From Clostridia bacterium (GTDB lineage: Bacteria > Bacillota > Clostridia > Peptostreptococcales > Acidaminobacteraceae), in the NCBI GenBank assembly GCA_016937975.1, contig JAFGVN010000109.1, forward strand, positions 1 to 64,000: a stretch of DNA of 64,000 nucleotides, written 5' to 3'. The position numbers and the translations under genes are program-made. Shown here one piece after another: positions 36,598 to 47,173 of this stretch. Position 1 is the first letter of the stretch; each line of letters begins with the position of its first letter. The notes beneath the pieces were generated by a model. It did no database searches, was not told the origin of the DNA, and was given only the letters and a program-made list of their open reading frames with translations.

Positions 36598-36704
36598 CAT
36601 TTTCTTTTCCTTTGATTTGCAAAAAAAATGTTGATAAATGTAGGATTCTAGGAAAATTTTTAACGATATTACTTTAGTGAAATTTTAACAGGATTCGTTG
36701 TGTG

Positions 36705-36743
36705 ACCTCCTATTTGTTGTGGTATAATAACAAAATAGGAGGT
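36705..36743 (+). promoter_or_regulatory. Inverted repeat enclosing the ribosome site and a TATAAT
   Basis: ACCTCCTATTTGTT (36705-36718) pairs with AACAAAATAGGAGGT (36729-36743), with one bulged A. The loop holds TATAAT. The right arm contains the AGGAGG ribosome site of the next gene, so a transcript from upstream would hide it. Confidence 0.6.
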
Positions 36744-36749
36744 TCTTTT

Positions 36750-37859
36750 ATGAACAGAAAAAAAATACCATATTTAGAGTTTTTACCTATAATCATAATC
36801 GGCTTGATTCTGTTTAAAGTCTTGGACCGAATTGATTCTGTCGCTTCAATATTATTATACCTTTTGAATATATTACAACCATTCTTTTGGGCCGTAGGTA
36901 TTGCATATGTTATTAATCCGATGATGCGTTTTTTTGAAAAGAAACTGAGAATTAATCGACTTATTAGCATTTTAATTTGCTATCTAATTGTTTTAGGTAT
37001 GATTACTGCAATTATTACCATTGTCATTCCGATGATTGTACAAAACGTAACGGACCTTTTAAATAACTTTAACGGTTATAAGGATGAATTGATTGATTAT
37101 ACCAACGAAAAAATAATTAACACTGAATGGTACGATGAATTAAATTTGGAAGAGTATATAAATGTAGATACATTGTCGCAATATATTGGTGATTTCTCCA
37201 AAATTTTAAGAGGCACTCTGGATCATATTGTAAACTTGTTAATTGCCTTCTTCGGCGGTTTGTTTAAAGTGGTTGTTGGCTTTGTCATAGCTGTATACTT
37301 GCTCTTAGATAAGGATAAATTCCAAAAGGGAATGAGAAGAATCATATACTCTTCATTAAAAGAGAAACAGGCAGATAAAACCATTTTGTTCTTTAAAGAT
37401 GTAAATATTATTTTTTCTAGATATATTATTGGAAAAACCATAGATTCCATTATTATTGGTTCTATGTGCTTTATTGGCTTACTGGTCCTCGATGTAAAAT
37501 ATGCTGCCTTACTTGCAATTATTGTAGGTGTAACAAACATGATCCCATATTTTGGACCTTTTATAGGTATGGTGCCTGCAATTGTGTTAACTGTGTTTTA
37601 TGATCCTATTAAAGCCTTGTGGGTTGCAATCTTTATCTTTGCCTTGCAACAATTTGATGGATACTTTCTTGGACCAAAGATTCTTGGTGATTCAGTTGGT
37701 TTGTCACCATTTTGGATTATTCTCGGAATTCTAGTTGGGGGAAGTTTAATGGGCGTTTTAGGGATGCTTTTAGCAGTACCAGTGGTTGCAGTTCTTCAAC
37801 TGGTAGTAACACGGGTTGTGAATCGTAGATTGGCAGATAAAGATTTGTTTATTGAATAA
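36750..37859 (+). CDS. AI-2E family transporter (PerM/YtvI-like)
   Basis: A 369-residue polytopic membrane protein. About eight hydrophobic segments, the PFFWAVGIAYVINP region near the N terminus and the GVTNMIPYFGPFIGMVP motif near residues 255-275 define the family. Members are proposed exporters; substrates are poorly known and AI-2 is not assured. ATG at 36750 follows TAGGAGGTTC. A terminator overlaps the stop codon. Confidence 0.9.
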   Translation: MNRKKIPYLEFLPIIIIGLILFKVLDRIDSVASILLYLLNILQPFFWAVGIAYVINPMMRFFEKKLRINRLISILICYLIVLGMITAIITIVIPMIVQNVTDLLNNFNGYKDELIDYTNEKIINTEWYDELNLEEYINVDTLSQYIGDFSKILRGTLDHIVNLLIAFFGGLFKVVVGFVIAVYLLLDKDKFQKGMRRIIYSSLKEKQADKTILFFKDVNIIFSRYIIGKTIDSIIIGSMCFIGLLVLDVKYAALLAIIVGVTNMIPYFGPFIGMVPAIVLTVFYDPIKALWVAIFIFALQQFDGYFLGPKILGDSVGLSPFWIILGILVGGSLMGVLGMLLAVPVVAVLQLVVTRVVNRRLADKDLFIE

Positions 37860-37884
37860 CCTAGCTTGCTAGGTTATTTTTTGA
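37855..37884 (+). terminator. Terminator overlapping the AI-2E transporter stop
   Basis: AATAACCTAG-CTTG-CTAGGTTATT with trailing T residues. The next gene begins 18 bases on. Confidence 0.8.
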
Positions 37885-37895
37885 AAGAAGGTAAC

Positions 37896-39506
37896 ATGAA
37901 ATTTCGCTTTTTTATCCTAGTTTTAATCGTAATAATTGGATTAACAATTGGATACTTTTCATATCAAAATTATGAAGGTGACTTTTTTGAAGTCTGTTTT
38001 GTTTACTACAAAACCAATGGCACATATGTAGTTGTTGGGGATTCCTCAATTAAAGTATCGGATGAAAACATCCATCTCTATGCTAAGCATATTATTAATG
38101 ATCCTTTCAATTACAGAATACAAAGCCCTACAAATTATAAAATCCCAAACAGCTATATGTATGAAACTTTGGTTTCTCTTTATGATGATGAGCATAATAT
38201 CTATATCATCAATGTCAGTTCAAAAGAAGTATACCTTTTAGAGGGTGTCGAAACCTTTCAAATCAATGAGAAAAAAGATTCGGTGATGCTTTTAAAAAAT
38301 AATGAGCTTCTTGAGATGAAAGATACAGGATTTAAAACTGAGATTAAGATTGCGGATCATATTAAAAGTTTCATAGCGACTGAGGATTTTAAAACTATTT
38401 TTGTTGTAGATGAAAAAAACGAATTAAAACGGTTGAATTCAGAAGGTAAAACCTTAGAACACATTGAAATAGGTTTGTTAAACGACTCCTTATTAAAAAT
38501 AGACGATTTTCTTCTCTTTAATACCGAAAAAAAAGGTTATATCTATGATATTAAAGATGAAAGAGTAATTGGAGTGTTTGAAAATCGACTATCTTTTGAA
38601 AATGCACAATACATCGATAATACTTTACTTATAAGAAGTGGTAGTGAACTGTATCAAGTAGAAGGCAATCGAATCGACTTGATACGAGGAGAGTACCTTT
38701 TGACAGAGGATATTAGTAATTATTATAAGGCCACTAACCAGACTGTTCATCAAATGAGAGGAGAAGTTCAAGTCCTACTTCTCGATCTAAATGACAAAAT
38801 TTATACCTATACGCCTAGAAAAGGAAGAAAAACATTTGAAATAAAAAATAATCAAAAATATATTGGGATGTTTAAGGAGTCTTTAACATATGTCTTCACA
38901 TCTGAAGACTCAAAGGGTATTACCTACTATAATGCTGAAAATGCATGGTCTGGAAAAAAAATTCGATTAGAGATAGAGCCTTTATGGGTAAAAGGACATA
39001 ATGAAGAAAACTTCATTTATGTTACAGATCAAAAGCCCTTAATGCAAATGTTTATTAAAGATGTAATCATACCACTAAATATTATTTCAGAACATTTTCA
39101 AGAACTCCTATGTGGTGGCGATGAGGATTATTATGTTATTGATAAATATGGTTTAGTATATGTGAATCAAAAAGGCAAAGCTGAAAGAATTTTTGAAGAT
39201 GAAAACATTCAAAACAGTTTGTTTGATCCTGAATCTGAAATGTTTTATTTTATTGATTCTTATAAAGCTTTATATGAGGTTGATCATAATAAAGTGACGC
39301 AGCTGGATCAAAATGTAAAAGAAATAGCACTCTTTAGAGAAGCTATGTATTATATCAATGAGGACAATAATCTATACGCATATAAAAATCATCAATTTAG
39401 AAAAATTGATGAGGGGGTATTAGAGGTACAATCGGTGTCGGTGAATGAAAGGGTTTTTGGCCTATATAATACAGTGCATATGTTTTATATTTTAGAAGAA
39501 AAATAA
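37896..39506 (+). CDS. Membrane-anchored protein of unknown function
   Basis: I do not recognise this 536-residue protein. One N-terminal helix (FRFFILVLIVIIGLTIGYFSY) anchors it, with the rest outside. The outer part has repeated short beta-strand-like units such as YIYDIKDERVIG, YVIDKYGLVYVN, YFIDSYKALYEV and YYINEDNNLYAY, consistent with a beta-propeller. This is inference from repeat rhythm. ATG at 37896 follows AAGAAGGTAAC. A terminator follows. Confidence 0.6.
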   Translation: MKFRFFILVLIVIIGLTIGYFSYQNYEGDFFEVCFVYYKTNGTYVVVGDSSIKVSDENIHLYAKHIINDPFNYRIQSPTNYKIPNSYMYETLVSLYDDEHNIYIINVSSKEVYLLEGVETFQINEKKDSVMLLKNNELLEMKDTGFKTEIKIADHIKSFIATEDFKTIFVVDEKNELKRLNSEGKTLEHIEIGLLNDSLLKIDDFLLFNTEKKGYIYDIKDERVIGVFENRLSFENAQYIDNTLLIRSGSELYQVEGNRIDLIRGEYLLTEDISNYYKATNQTVHQMRGEVQVLLLDLNDKIYTYTPRKGRKTFEIKNNQKYIGMFKESLTYVFTSEDSKGITYYNAENAWSGKKIRLEIEPLWVKGHNEENFIYVTDQKPLMQMFIKDVIIPLNIISEHFQELLCGGDEDYYVIDKYGLVYVNQKGKAERIFEDENIQNSLFDPESEMFYFIDSYKALYEVDHNKVTQLDQNVKEIALFREAMYYINEDNNLYAYKNHQFRKIDEGVLEVQSVSVNERVFGLYNTVHMFYILEEK

Positions 39507-39534
39507 GATAAGGCAAAAGTCTTATCTTTTTAGC
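39505..39534 (+). terminator. Intrinsic terminator
   Basis: AAGATAAG / CTTATCTT with a GCAAAAGT loop and T-run, overlapping the end of the unknown membrane protein gene. Confidence 0.8.
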
Positions 39535-39556
39535 TCATAAGAAAACCAATATTCAG

Positions 39557-39585
39557 TTGTATTTATGTCAAAAACATCATATAAT
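39557..39585 (+). promoter_or_regulatory. Promoter of uvrBA
   Basis: TTGTAT, 17-base spacer, TATAAT, ending 6 bases before a LexA-like box. Confidence 0.75.
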
Positions 39586-39590
39586 AAATA

Positions 39591-39604
39591 CGAACATATG
39601 TTTG
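39591..39604 (+). promoter_or_regulatory. LexA (SOS) box
   Basis: CGAAC-ATAT-GTTTG differs at one base from the Gram-positive LexA consensus CGAAC-N4-GTTCG. It covers the transcription start region of uvrBA, so the operon should be induced by DNA damage. Confidence 0.8.
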
Positions 39605-39614
39605 AGAGGTGAGT

Positions 39615-41594
39615 ATGGATAGATTTGAATTAGTCTCTGAATTTAAGCCAACAGGTGATCAACCAAAGGCAATTCAGGAACTTGTCGAAAGTATAAATAA
39701 TAAAGAAAAGTTTCAAACCTTACTTGGTGTTACTGGTTCAGGTAAAACCTTTGCCATGGCAAATGTTATTGAACAGGTACAAAAGCCAACTTTAATAATA
39801 GCGCATAATAAAACCTTAGCAGGTCAGCTTTGTGCAGAATTTAAGGAGTTTTTCCCGAATAATGCAGTGGAATTCTTCGTCAGCTATTATGATTATTATC
39901 AGCCAGAAGCTTATATTCCCGGCTCAGATGTATTTATTGAAAAAGATTCATCTATAAATGATGAAATAGATAAGTTGAGACATAGTGCAACACTAGCTCT
40001 TTTCGATAGAAAGGATGTTATTGTTGTTGCTTCTGTTTCGTGTATTTATGGTTTAGGCGATCCAATCGATTATAAAAATATGGTGATTTCCTTACGTCCG
40101 GGAATGGAGAAAAGCAGAGAGTCATTAATTGAAAAACTTGTGGAGCTACAATACAATCGAAATGACATTTCTTTTGTTCGGGGTACGTTTAGAGTACGTG
40201 GAGATGTGGTTGAAATATTTCCGATTTCAAATGATAAAATCGCTTATCGTGTAGAATTTTTTGGTGATGAAATTGATAGGATTTCTGAAATTCAAGTGGT
40301 AACAGGTGAAATTTTAGGTATAAGAGATCACGTGGCAATTTTACCTGCAAGTCATTACATTTCTCAGAAGGAGAAAATTGAAGCTGCTATAAAGCGTATT
40401 GAAGACGAAATGATTGAACAAGTTCAACTTTTTAAGGAGCAGGGAAAACTTATTGAAGCTCAACGTATTGAGCAAAGAACAAATTATGATATTGAGATGC
40501 TAAAGGAAGTAGGATTTTGTTCCGGCATAGAAAACTATTCAGGACCTATATCAGGTCGACCAAGAGGTTCAAGACCTTATACATTAATGGATTATTTTGG
40601 TGATGATTGGCTTTTAATTGTAGATGAATCTCATGTAAGTATTCCCCAAATTCGTGGCATGTATGCTGGTGACCAATCCAGGAAAAAAACATTAGTGGAC
40701 TATGGTTTTAGATTACCTAGTGCAATGGACAATAGACCTTTAAATTTTGAAGAGTTTGAATCGCTTTTGAATCAAGTGCTTTTTGTATCAGCAACTCCAG
40801 GACCTTATGAACATGATCATAGTAAAATTGTTGCTGAACAGATTATTAGACCAACAGGTTTATTGGATCCAATTATTGAAGTAAGACCCGTTGAAGGTCA
40901 AATTGACAATTTGTTTACAGAAATTAATCGTTGCGTGGAGTTAAATGAAAGAGTTTTAATTACGACATTAACAAAAAAAATGGCTGAGGATTTAACGGAT
41001 TATTTCAAATCTTTAAATGTCAAAGTAAAATATATGCATTCAGATATTGCAACGTTCGAAAGACTGCAAATCATTAAGGAATTGAGAAAAGGTGAATTTG
41101 ATGTTTTGATTGGTATCAACTTATTAAGAGAAGGATTAGATTTGCCTGAGGTTTCATTAGTAGCGATATTGGATGCGGATAAGGAAGGGTTTTTAAGATC
41201 AGAGACCTCCTTGATACAAACCGTAGGTAGAGCTGCAAGACATTCAAATGGTAGGGTGATTATGTATGCTAACAATATGACACGATCTATGCATAAAACT
41301 ATTGATGAAACCAATAGAAGAAGGGCACTTCAAATGGCATACAATGAAGAACATGGTATTGTACCAAAGTCTATATACAAAACTATTCGAGAGGATCTTA
41401 AGGCAACACATGTGGCTGAGGACGAAAGTTTGTACAATGAATTGGCAGAATACGAAGTGGATGACTTGTATGAATTAATTGAAGCATTAAGAGATGAGAT
41501 GAAAGCCGCTGCTGGTGATTTACATTTTGAAAAAGCAGCTGAGCTACGTGATAAAATAACCGAGTATGAAAAAATACTGGATCAAATCAAATAG
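39615..41594 (+). CDS. uvrB: Excinuclease ABC subunit B
   Basis: DNA-loading helicase of nucleotide excision repair, 659 residues. Walker A is GVTGSGKTF; the beta-hairpin [21 protein letters not shown], and helicase motif [14 protein letters not shown] follow. A C-terminal UVR motif ([20 protein letters not shown]) binds UvrC. I chose ATG 39615 because AGAGGTG lies at standard spacing; GTG at 39609 is in frame. Regulated by the LexA box just upstream. The stop is 11 bases before uvrA. Confidence 0.96.
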   Translation: MDRFELVSEFKPTGDQPKAIQELVESINNKEKFQTLLGVTGSGKTFAMANVIEQVQKPTLIIAHNKTLAGQLCAEFKEFFPNNAVEFFVSYYDYYQPEAYIPGSDVFIEKDSSINDEIDKLRHSATLALFDRKDVIVVASVSCIYGLGDPIDYKNMVISLRPGMEKSRESLIEKLVELQYNRNDISFVRGTFRVRGDVVEIFPISNDKIAYRVEFFGDEIDRISEIQVVTGEILGIRDHVAILPASHYISQKEKIEAAIKRIEDEMIEQVQLFKEQGKLIEAQRIEQRTNYDIEMLKEVGFCSGIENYSGPISGRPRGSRPYTLMDYFGDDWLLIVDESHVSIPQIRGMYAGDQSRKKTLVDYGFRLPSAMDNRPLNFEEFESLLNQVLFVSATPGPYEHDHSKIVAEQIIRPTGLLDPIIEVRPVEGQIDNLFTEINRCVELNERVLITTLTKKMAEDLTDYFKSLNVKVKYMHSDIATFERLQIIKELRKGEFDVLIGINLLREGLDLPEVSLVAILDADKEGFLRSETSLIQTVGRAARHSNGRVIMYANNMTRSMHKTIDETNRRRALQMAYNEEHGIVPKSIYKTIREDLKATHVAEDESLYNELAEYEVDDLYELIEALRDEMKAAAGDLHFEKAAELRDKITEYEKILDQIK

Positions 41595-41604
41595 TGGAGG
41601 CAAA

Positions 41605-44424
41605 ATGTCAAAAAAATATATTGAGATTAAAGGTGCAAAAGAGCACAATTTAAAAAACATAGATGTGAATATTCCTAGAGATCAGTTTGTTGTCATCACT
41701 GGGCTAAGTGGATCAGGAAAATCCTCTTTAGCTTTTGATACCATTTATGCAGAAGGACAAAGAAGATATGTTGAGAGCTTGTCATCCTATGCACGTCAGT
41801 TTCTTGGACAGATGGAGAAACCTAATGTAGAATATATCGAAGGTTTATCACCAGCAATATCAATCGATCAAAAGACGACAAATCGTAATCCGAGATCGAC
41901 AGTTGGTACTGTAACAGAAATATACGATTATTTCAGATTATTATTTGCAAGAGTTGGAACGCCTCATTGTCCAACATGTCATAGAGAAATCTCTCAGCAG
42001 AGTGTAGATGAAATTGTTGATAATATATTATCTTATCCAGAAACGACACGTATTCAACTCTTGGCACCCATTGTGGTAGGGAAAAAAGGAACGCATAAAA
42101 GAGAGTTGAAAATGATTCAAAAGGATGGCTTTGTCAGAGTTCGAGTAAATGGTGAGATGAGAGAGTTGTCTGAGGAAATTGAGTTAGAAAAAAATAAAAA
42201 ACACACGATTGAAGTTGTTGTCGATCGTCTTATTGTTAAGTCGGGCATTGAAAAGAGACTTACAGATTCTGTAGAAACCGTACTTAAACTCTCTGAAGGT
42301 GTTGTAATTGTTCAAAAGGAAGATGGAGACGAAGTATTCAATACTAATTTTTCGTGTCCGGAACATGGTGCAGGAATTGCAGAAATGGAACCCAGAATGT
42401 TTTCCTTTAATGCCCCATATGGAGCTTGTCCAGAATGTAAAGGGCTCGGTTATCGCATGGAAATTGATCCGACTTTAGTTGTTGAAGATGAAAATTTAAG
42501 TATTCGTGATGGAGCAATAAGTCCATTTTCAAGTTCATCTGATGGTACTTATTATATACAAATGTTTAAATCTATTTTGGAATATCATAATCATGATGTA
42601 GACACACCTTATAAAGATTTATCTGAAGCCTGTCAACATGAGTTGATGTATGGCTCTAATGGTCGTATTATCGAGTTTAAATTTGCAAGTAAATTTGATG
42701 ATGATTATAGAACTTATAAAGCACCTTTTGAAGGTATTATCAATAATCTTCAAAGAAGATTTAAAGAAACGAACTCTGATTATATGCGTAATAAGATTCA
42801 GGAATACATGTCCTTAAATCCTTGTCCAGTATGTCAGGGCAAAAGGCTTCAAGAAGAAGTTCTTGCAGTAACAGTTGGTGGAAAAAACATCGATGAAGTG
42901 ACAAAATTATCTGTAAAAGATGCTTTAAGCTTTTTTAAATCCTTGGATTTTAAAGCGGGCAATAAGGTTATTTCTGAACAAATTTTAAAGGAAATTACAG
43001 CTAGATTGCAATTTTTAAGCGATGTAGGTTTGGATTACTTGTCATTAGATCGATCAGCATCAACCTTATCAGGTGGTGAATCTCAGAGAATTCGTTTGGC
43101 AACTCAAATTGGTTCAAGTTTAGTAGGTGTATTATATATTCTGGATGAGCCAAGTATAGGTTTACATCAAAAGGATAATGAAAAACTCATAAAAACATTA
43201 AGAAACTTAACGGATATTGGTAATACTGTAATTGTAGTAGAACATGACGAAGATACTATAAAGTCAGCAGATTATATTCTGGATATAGGACCTGGTGCTG
43301 GCGAACATGGTGGTGAAATTGTAGCCCGAGGCACTGTTGATGACATCATTAATGATGCTTCATCTATTACAGGTCAATTCATATCAGGAAAAAGAGTGAT
43401 AAAAGTTCCTGATATAAGGCGAACTTCAAACGGCAATAAAATTACAGTTTTTGGTGCTGAGGAAAATAATTTAAAGAAAATTGATGTAGAATTTCCATTA
43501 GGGATTATGACTTGTGTCACTGGGGTTTCAGGATCAGGTAAATCGACTTTGGTCAATGAAATCTTGTATAAGAGTTTGGCCAACAAATTATTAAGAAATA
43601 AGCAAAAGTCAGGTAAACATGATAAAGTTGAAGGACTTGAACATATAGACAAAGTTATTGATATTGATCAGTCTCCAATTGGTAGAACGCCAAGATCTAA
43701 TCCTGCAACTTATACGGGTATGTTTGATCATATCAGAGATTTGTTTGCATTGGTTCCAGAAGCTAAATCAAGAGGTTATAAAAAAGGTCGATTTAGCTTT
43801 AATGTTAAAGGTGGTCGATGTGAATCTTGTAATGGTGATGGTATCAACAAAATTGAAATGCATTTCTTGCCTGATGTATATGTTCAATGTGATGTATGTA
43901 AAGGCAAAAGGTACAATAGAGAAACATTAGAAGTTAAGTATAAGGGAAAAAACATTTCCGAAGTGCTTGAAATGACAGTTGAGGAAGGATTAACTTTCTT
44001 TGAAAACATACCAAAGATAAAAACAAAACTACAGACTTTGGCAGATGTAGGATTAAGTTATATTAAGTTAGGACAACCTTCAACCCAATTATCTGGTGGT
44101 GAAGCTCAAAGAATTAAACTTGCTACAGAGCTAAGTAAAAGAAGTACAGGAAAGACCTTATATATTCTTGATGAACCAACAACAGGGTTGCATATGGCTG
44201 ATGTTGAACACCTTATTGGTGTTTTGGATCGATTGGTGGAAGCAGGCAATACAGTCGTCGTTATCGAGCATAATCTCGATATGATAAAGTCCTCTGATTA
44301 CATTGTTGATTTGGGCCCGGATGGTGGAGATCGTGGTGGTACAATTGTTACATCAGGAACACCTGAAGAAGTTGCAAAACATAATACATCTTATACAGGA
44401 GAATTTTTGAAAAAAATTCTGTAA
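41605..44424 (+). CDS. uvrA: Excinuclease ABC subunit A
   Basis: Damage-recognition ATPase of nucleotide excision repair, 939 residues. Two ABC modules: [14 protein letters not shown] and [13 protein letters not shown] (Walker A), with [12 protein letters not shown] and [12 protein letters not shown] (signatures). Zinc-binding CxxC sets are seen ([33 protein letters not shown]). ATG at 41605 follows GTGGAGG. Its last codons and stop form the first unit of a four-copy 35-bp tandem repeat that runs into the intergenic region. Confidence 0.96.
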   Translation: MSKKYIEIKGAKEHNLKNIDVNIPRDQFVVITGLSGSGKSSLAFDTIYAEGQRRYVESLSSYARQFLGQMEKPNVEYIEGLSPAISIDQKTTNRNPRSTVGTVTEIYDYFRLLFARVGTPHCPTCHREISQQSVDEIVDNILSYPETTRIQLLAPIVVGKKGTHKRELKMIQKDGFVRVRVNGEMRELSEEIELEKNKKHTIEVVVDRLIVKSGIEKRLTDSVETVLKLSEGVVIVQKEDGDEVFNTNFSCPEHGAGIAEMEPRMFSFNAPYGACPECKGLGYRMEIDPTLVVEDENLSIRDGAISPFSSSSDGTYYIQMFKSILEYHNHDVDTPYKDLSEACQHELMYGSNGRIIEFKFASKFDDDYRTYKAPFEGIINNLQRRFKETNSDYMRNKIQEYMSLNPCPVCQGKRLQEEVLAVTVGGKNIDEVTKLSVKDALSFFKSLDFKAGNKVISEQILKEITARLQFLSDVGLDYLSLDRSASTLSGGESQRIRLATQIGSSLVGVLYILDEPSIGLHQKDNEKLIKTLRNLTDIGNTVIVVEHDEDTIKSADYILDIGPGAGEHGGEIVARGTVDDIINDASSITGQFISGKRVIKVPDIRRTSNGNKITVFGAEENNLKKIDVEFPLGIMTCVTGVSGSGKSTLVNEILYKSLANKLLRNKQKSGKHDKVEGLEHIDKVIDIDQSPIGRTPRSNPATYTGMFDHIRDLFALVPEAKSRGYKKGRFSFNVKGGRCESCNGDGINKIEMHFLPDVYVQCDVCKGKRYNRETLEVKYKGKNISEVLEMTVEEGLTFFENIPKIKTKLQTLADVGLSYIKLGQPSTQLSGGEAQRIKLATELSKRSTGKTLYILDEPTTGLHMADVEHLIGVLDRLVEAGNTVVVIEHNLDMIKSSDYIVDLGPDGGDRGGTIVTSGTPEEVAKHNTSYTGEFLKKIL

Positions 44425-44538
44425 AGGTTCATTGAGAATTTTTGAAAAAAATTCTGTAAAGTTTCATTGAGAATTTTTGAAAAAAATTCTGTAAAGGTTC
44501 ATTGAGAATTTTCGAAGAAAATTCTATAAAGGTTCACA
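44399..44538 (+). repeat. Four tandem 35-bp repeats starting inside the end of uvrA
   Basis: Units begin at 44399, 44434, 44469 and 44504. Each reads GAGAATTTTTGAAAAAAATT and on through CTGTAAAGGTTCATT, so each contains the last uvrA codons and a copy of its TAA. Units 1 to 3 are nearly identical (one G/T change in unit 2); unit 4 has several changes. Each can form a small GAATTTTT/AAAAATTC hairpin. Confidence 0.92.
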
Positions 44539-44612
44539 GGAAAATTAAAAAATTCTTTCTAGCATTAATGAGAATGAAAAATATCTTTGTATCTAAACAT
44601 CTTATTCAATTG

Positions 44613-44642
44613 TTGATAATCTTTTGAAATTCAGGGTATAAT
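44613..44642 (+). promoter_or_regulatory. Promoter of the SprA-like gene
   Basis: TTGATA, 18-base spacer, TATAAT, about 20 bases before the start codon. Confidence 0.65.
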
Positions 44643-44663
44643 TATGGTACGAGGTGATTAAAG

Positions 44664-45239
44664 ATGCGTATTGCTGATCAAAAGACTATGCGTCAGTATT
44701 TACAAGATCATCATCCTATGACAGATCCAGAGGAGCAGTTTAAGAATAAAGATGTTGCTCATGTAAAAGCAGACTCTATACAAGGTCAAAAAATAAAGCA
44801 AGATATTTTGGAAATGCAAAAATGGGAAGCTCATGTAAAATCTCATGAACTTGCACACGCGATCGTGGGTGGTGGTAACATAAGTTCTGCTAGCTACGTC
44901 TATGCCTATGGACCTGACGGTAAGAAATACGCTTATGGTGGGGTTGTTAGTGTGCGCATTCCAAAGGGTTTAACACAAGAGAGTGTTGACCAATTGTCTC
45001 GTTTGAAACGAGCAACTTCTGCATCAGTTGATGCTTCACCTCAAGATTTATACACCGCATCGATTATTAGTGCAGAAGAACATTCTAGGGCAAGAATGCT
45101 TAGATTAAAGGAAGCGATTCAAAAATATGAAAAGCAGTTGAGTCAAAGTTCTCTTAATAAAATTAAGGATGGCGATGAGATATTCCATTATAAAAAGATA
45201 AATTTTCATAGCTACAGAATTATGGAATTATTTGTTTAA
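44664..45239 (+). CDS. SprA-like putative metalloprotein
   Basis: A 191-residue protein with KSHELAHAIVGGG (HExxH-like zinc motif) followed by SYVYAYGPDGKKYAYGGVVSV. This combination is the hallmark of the SprA-related family (putative metallopeptidases). The family pattern usually has EVxAHE; here KSHELAH. No signal peptide is seen. The C-terminal part has a long charged helix (SRARMLRLKEAIQKYEKQL). Function unknown; it is monocistronic. Confidence 0.75.
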   Translation: MRIADQKTMRQYLQDHHPMTDPEEQFKNKDVAHVKADSIQGQKIKQDILEMQKWEAHVKSHELAHAIVGGGNISSASYVYAYGPDGKKYAYGGVVSVRIPKGLTQESVDQLSRLKRATSASVDASPQDLYTASIISAEEHSRARMLRLKEAIQKYEKQLSQSSLNKIKDGDEIFHYKKINFHSYRIMELFV

Positions 45240-45241
45240 AG

Positions 45242-45274
45242 AGGTTTGAAGGTTTTCCTTTAAACCTTTTCTTA
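45242..45274 (+). terminator. Intrinsic terminator after the SprA-like gene
   Basis: AGGTTTGAAGG / CCTTTAAACCT with a TTTT loop and TTTTCTTAG tail. Confidence 0.82.
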
Positions 45275-45304
45275 GTTCAACAATTTCAAATTAGAGAGGC
45301 AAAA

Positions 45305-47173
45305 ATGTTTGATATAGAAGCTCAATTAAAAAAATTAACCACTCAACCTGGTGTTTATTTAATGAAAGACCAATATGGTAATGTCATTTATATCGGTAAG
45401 GCTAAAAATCTAAAAAACAGAGTAAGAAGTTATTTCAGAAATAGCAGTAATCATGATAAAAAAACCCAAGAATTGGTTTCTAAAATTGTTGAGTTTGAAT
45501 ATATTATCACTGATAGTGAAGTTGAGGCTCTGATTTTAGAAGCCAGTATGATCAGAAAATATCAGCCACAATACAATATACTTCTTAGAGATGACAAACA
45601 GTATCCATATATTAAAATTACCATAGATGAACCGTTTCCTCGTGTAATGAAGGTCTTCAAGGTAAAAAAAGACAATGCAAGATATTACGGTCCATATGTT
45701 TCTGGTGATTACATGCATCGCATTTTGGATTATATCAATACTTATTATCCTTTGAGAACCTGTGGTAAAATACCAGGGGCAGGTCGAGATCGACCGTGTC
45801 TTAATTATGATATTAAAAAATGTTTAGCTCCATGTTTTAAACCTGTAGATCGCCAAATGTATTTGGGCATGATCCAAGAAGTTATGGATCTTTTAGAAGG
45901 AAAGGTTTCATCCACTATTGAACTGCTTAAGAAAAAAATGCTAGAGCATGCTGAGCAAATGGAGTTTGAGAAGGCAGCAGCGATTCGAGATACCATTGTA
46001 GCATTTGAAAAGCTAGAAAAGTCTCAGAAATTATATACTTTGGATGAATCAGAAAGAGATATCATCGGTTTAGCAAGAGCAGAAGAGAAAGCTTGTTTTA
46101 TGGTTTTCTTTATCCGTCAGGGCAAGCTCCTTGGTAGAGAACAATATGTTATAGATGCATTAGAGGATGTATCCGATGAAGTTCTAATGGGAGAATTCAT
46201 TGAGAGATTTTATGCAAATGCCATGATTATTCCAAAAGAAATTTTAATCAGCCGTCAAGTGGAAGAACAAGAGCTTATAGAAGCGTGGTTGAAGCAAAAG
46301 ACGAACAAGAAGATTCAGTTGGTGCTACCGAAGATTGGTGAAAAAGCTAAACTGATTAGACTTGTAGAAAAAAATGCTCAAGAATATATTGAAAAATTCA
46401 GTGAAAAAATAGAAGCTGAACGAGAACGTATCGACCAATTAAAGAGTTACTTCTATGAACTTTTTATGATAAAAATGCAAAGATTCAGAGTAGAAGCTTA
46501 TGATATTTCTAATATCTTTGGTGCTTTTTCAGTGGGTTCCATGGTTGTCTTTGAAGGTGGTCTTAAAAAGAAGAGTGACTATCGTAAATTTAACATTAAA
46601 ACCATTGAAGGTGCCAATGACTATGGTTCTATGCAAGAAGTGTTATACCGTAGATTTAAAAGAGGTATTGAAGAAAGAACAGGAGCAAAAAAATTAGAAA
46701 ATAAATTTGATATTTTTCCAGATGTGTTGCTCATAGATGGTGGTGCTCAACATGCATCAGTAGTAGAAGATGTTATGGAAGCTTTATCTTTGGAAATCCC
46801 TGTGTTAGGCATGGTAAAAGATAGAAAGCATAAAACCAAAGCCTTAGTTTATAAGGGTATAGAATATGATATCAAACAATATCCTGAACTTTACAAGTTT
46901 ATTTATGGTATTCAAGAAGAAGTTCATAGGTTTGCCATTGAACATCACAAGACTTTGCGTTTACATGCCATGACGGCTTCTGTTTTAGATGACATACCTG
47001 GTATTGGCAAAAAAAGAAGAGAAGCTCTGTTGAAGCATTTTAAATCAATTGATAGAATAAAAAGAGCAACTGTTGAAGAGCTTGAAGAAGTTGAAGGAAT
47101 AACCAAGGCAGTTGCTGAAGATATTATGGATTACTTTGAAAAAATGAAGGAGAGAAACATTGATCAAGAATAA
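45305..47173 (+). CDS. uvrC: Excinuclease ABC subunit C
   Basis: Dual-incision nuclease of excision repair, 622 residues. N-terminal GIY-YIG domain (PGVYLMKDQYGNVIYIGKAKNL), Cys-rich PGAGRDRPCLNYDIKKCLAPC, UVR motif (about 200-235), RNase H-like nuclease core (AYDISNIFGAFSVGSMVVF, LLIDGGAQH), and C-terminal helix-hairpin-helix pair (VLDDIPGIGKKRREALLKHF). It is separated from uvrBA and no LexA box was seen upstream. The stop lies inside the start region of hprK, so they are coupled. Confidence 0.95.
   Translation: MFDIEAQLKKLTTQPGVYLMKDQYGNVIYIGKAKNLKNRVRSYFRNSSNHDKKTQELVSKIVEFEYIITDSEVEALILEASMIRKYQPQYNILLRDDKQYPYIKITIDEPFPRVMKVFKVKKDNARYYGPYVSGDYMHRILDYINTYYPLRTCGKIPGAGRDRPCLNYDIKKCLAPCFKPVDRQMYLGMIQEVMDLLEGKVSSTIELLKKKMLEHAEQMEFEKAAAIRDTIVAFEKLEKSQKLYTLDESERDIIGLARAEEKACFMVFFIRQGKLLGREQYVIDALEDVSDEVLMGEFIERFYANAMIIPKEILISRQVEEQELIEAWLKQKTNKKIQLVLPKIGEKAKLIRLVEKNAQEYIEKFSEKIEAERERIDQLKSYFYELFMIKMQRFRVEAYDISNIFGAFSVGSMVVFEGGLKKKSDYRKFNIKTIEGANDYGSMQEVLYRRFKRGIEERTGAKKLENKFDIFPDVLLIDGGAQHASVVEDVMEALSLEIPVLGMVKDRKHKTKALVYKGIEYDIKQYPELYKFIYGIQEEVHRFAIEHHKTLRLHAMTASVLDDIPGIGKKRREALLKHFKSIDRIKRATVEELEEVEGITKAVAEDIMDYFEKMKERNIDQE

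Noticed and set aside
44399-44538. Short tandem repeats as a CRISPR array
   Set aside because: Units are head to tail without spacers, and the first is part of the uvrA coding end; there are no cas genes.
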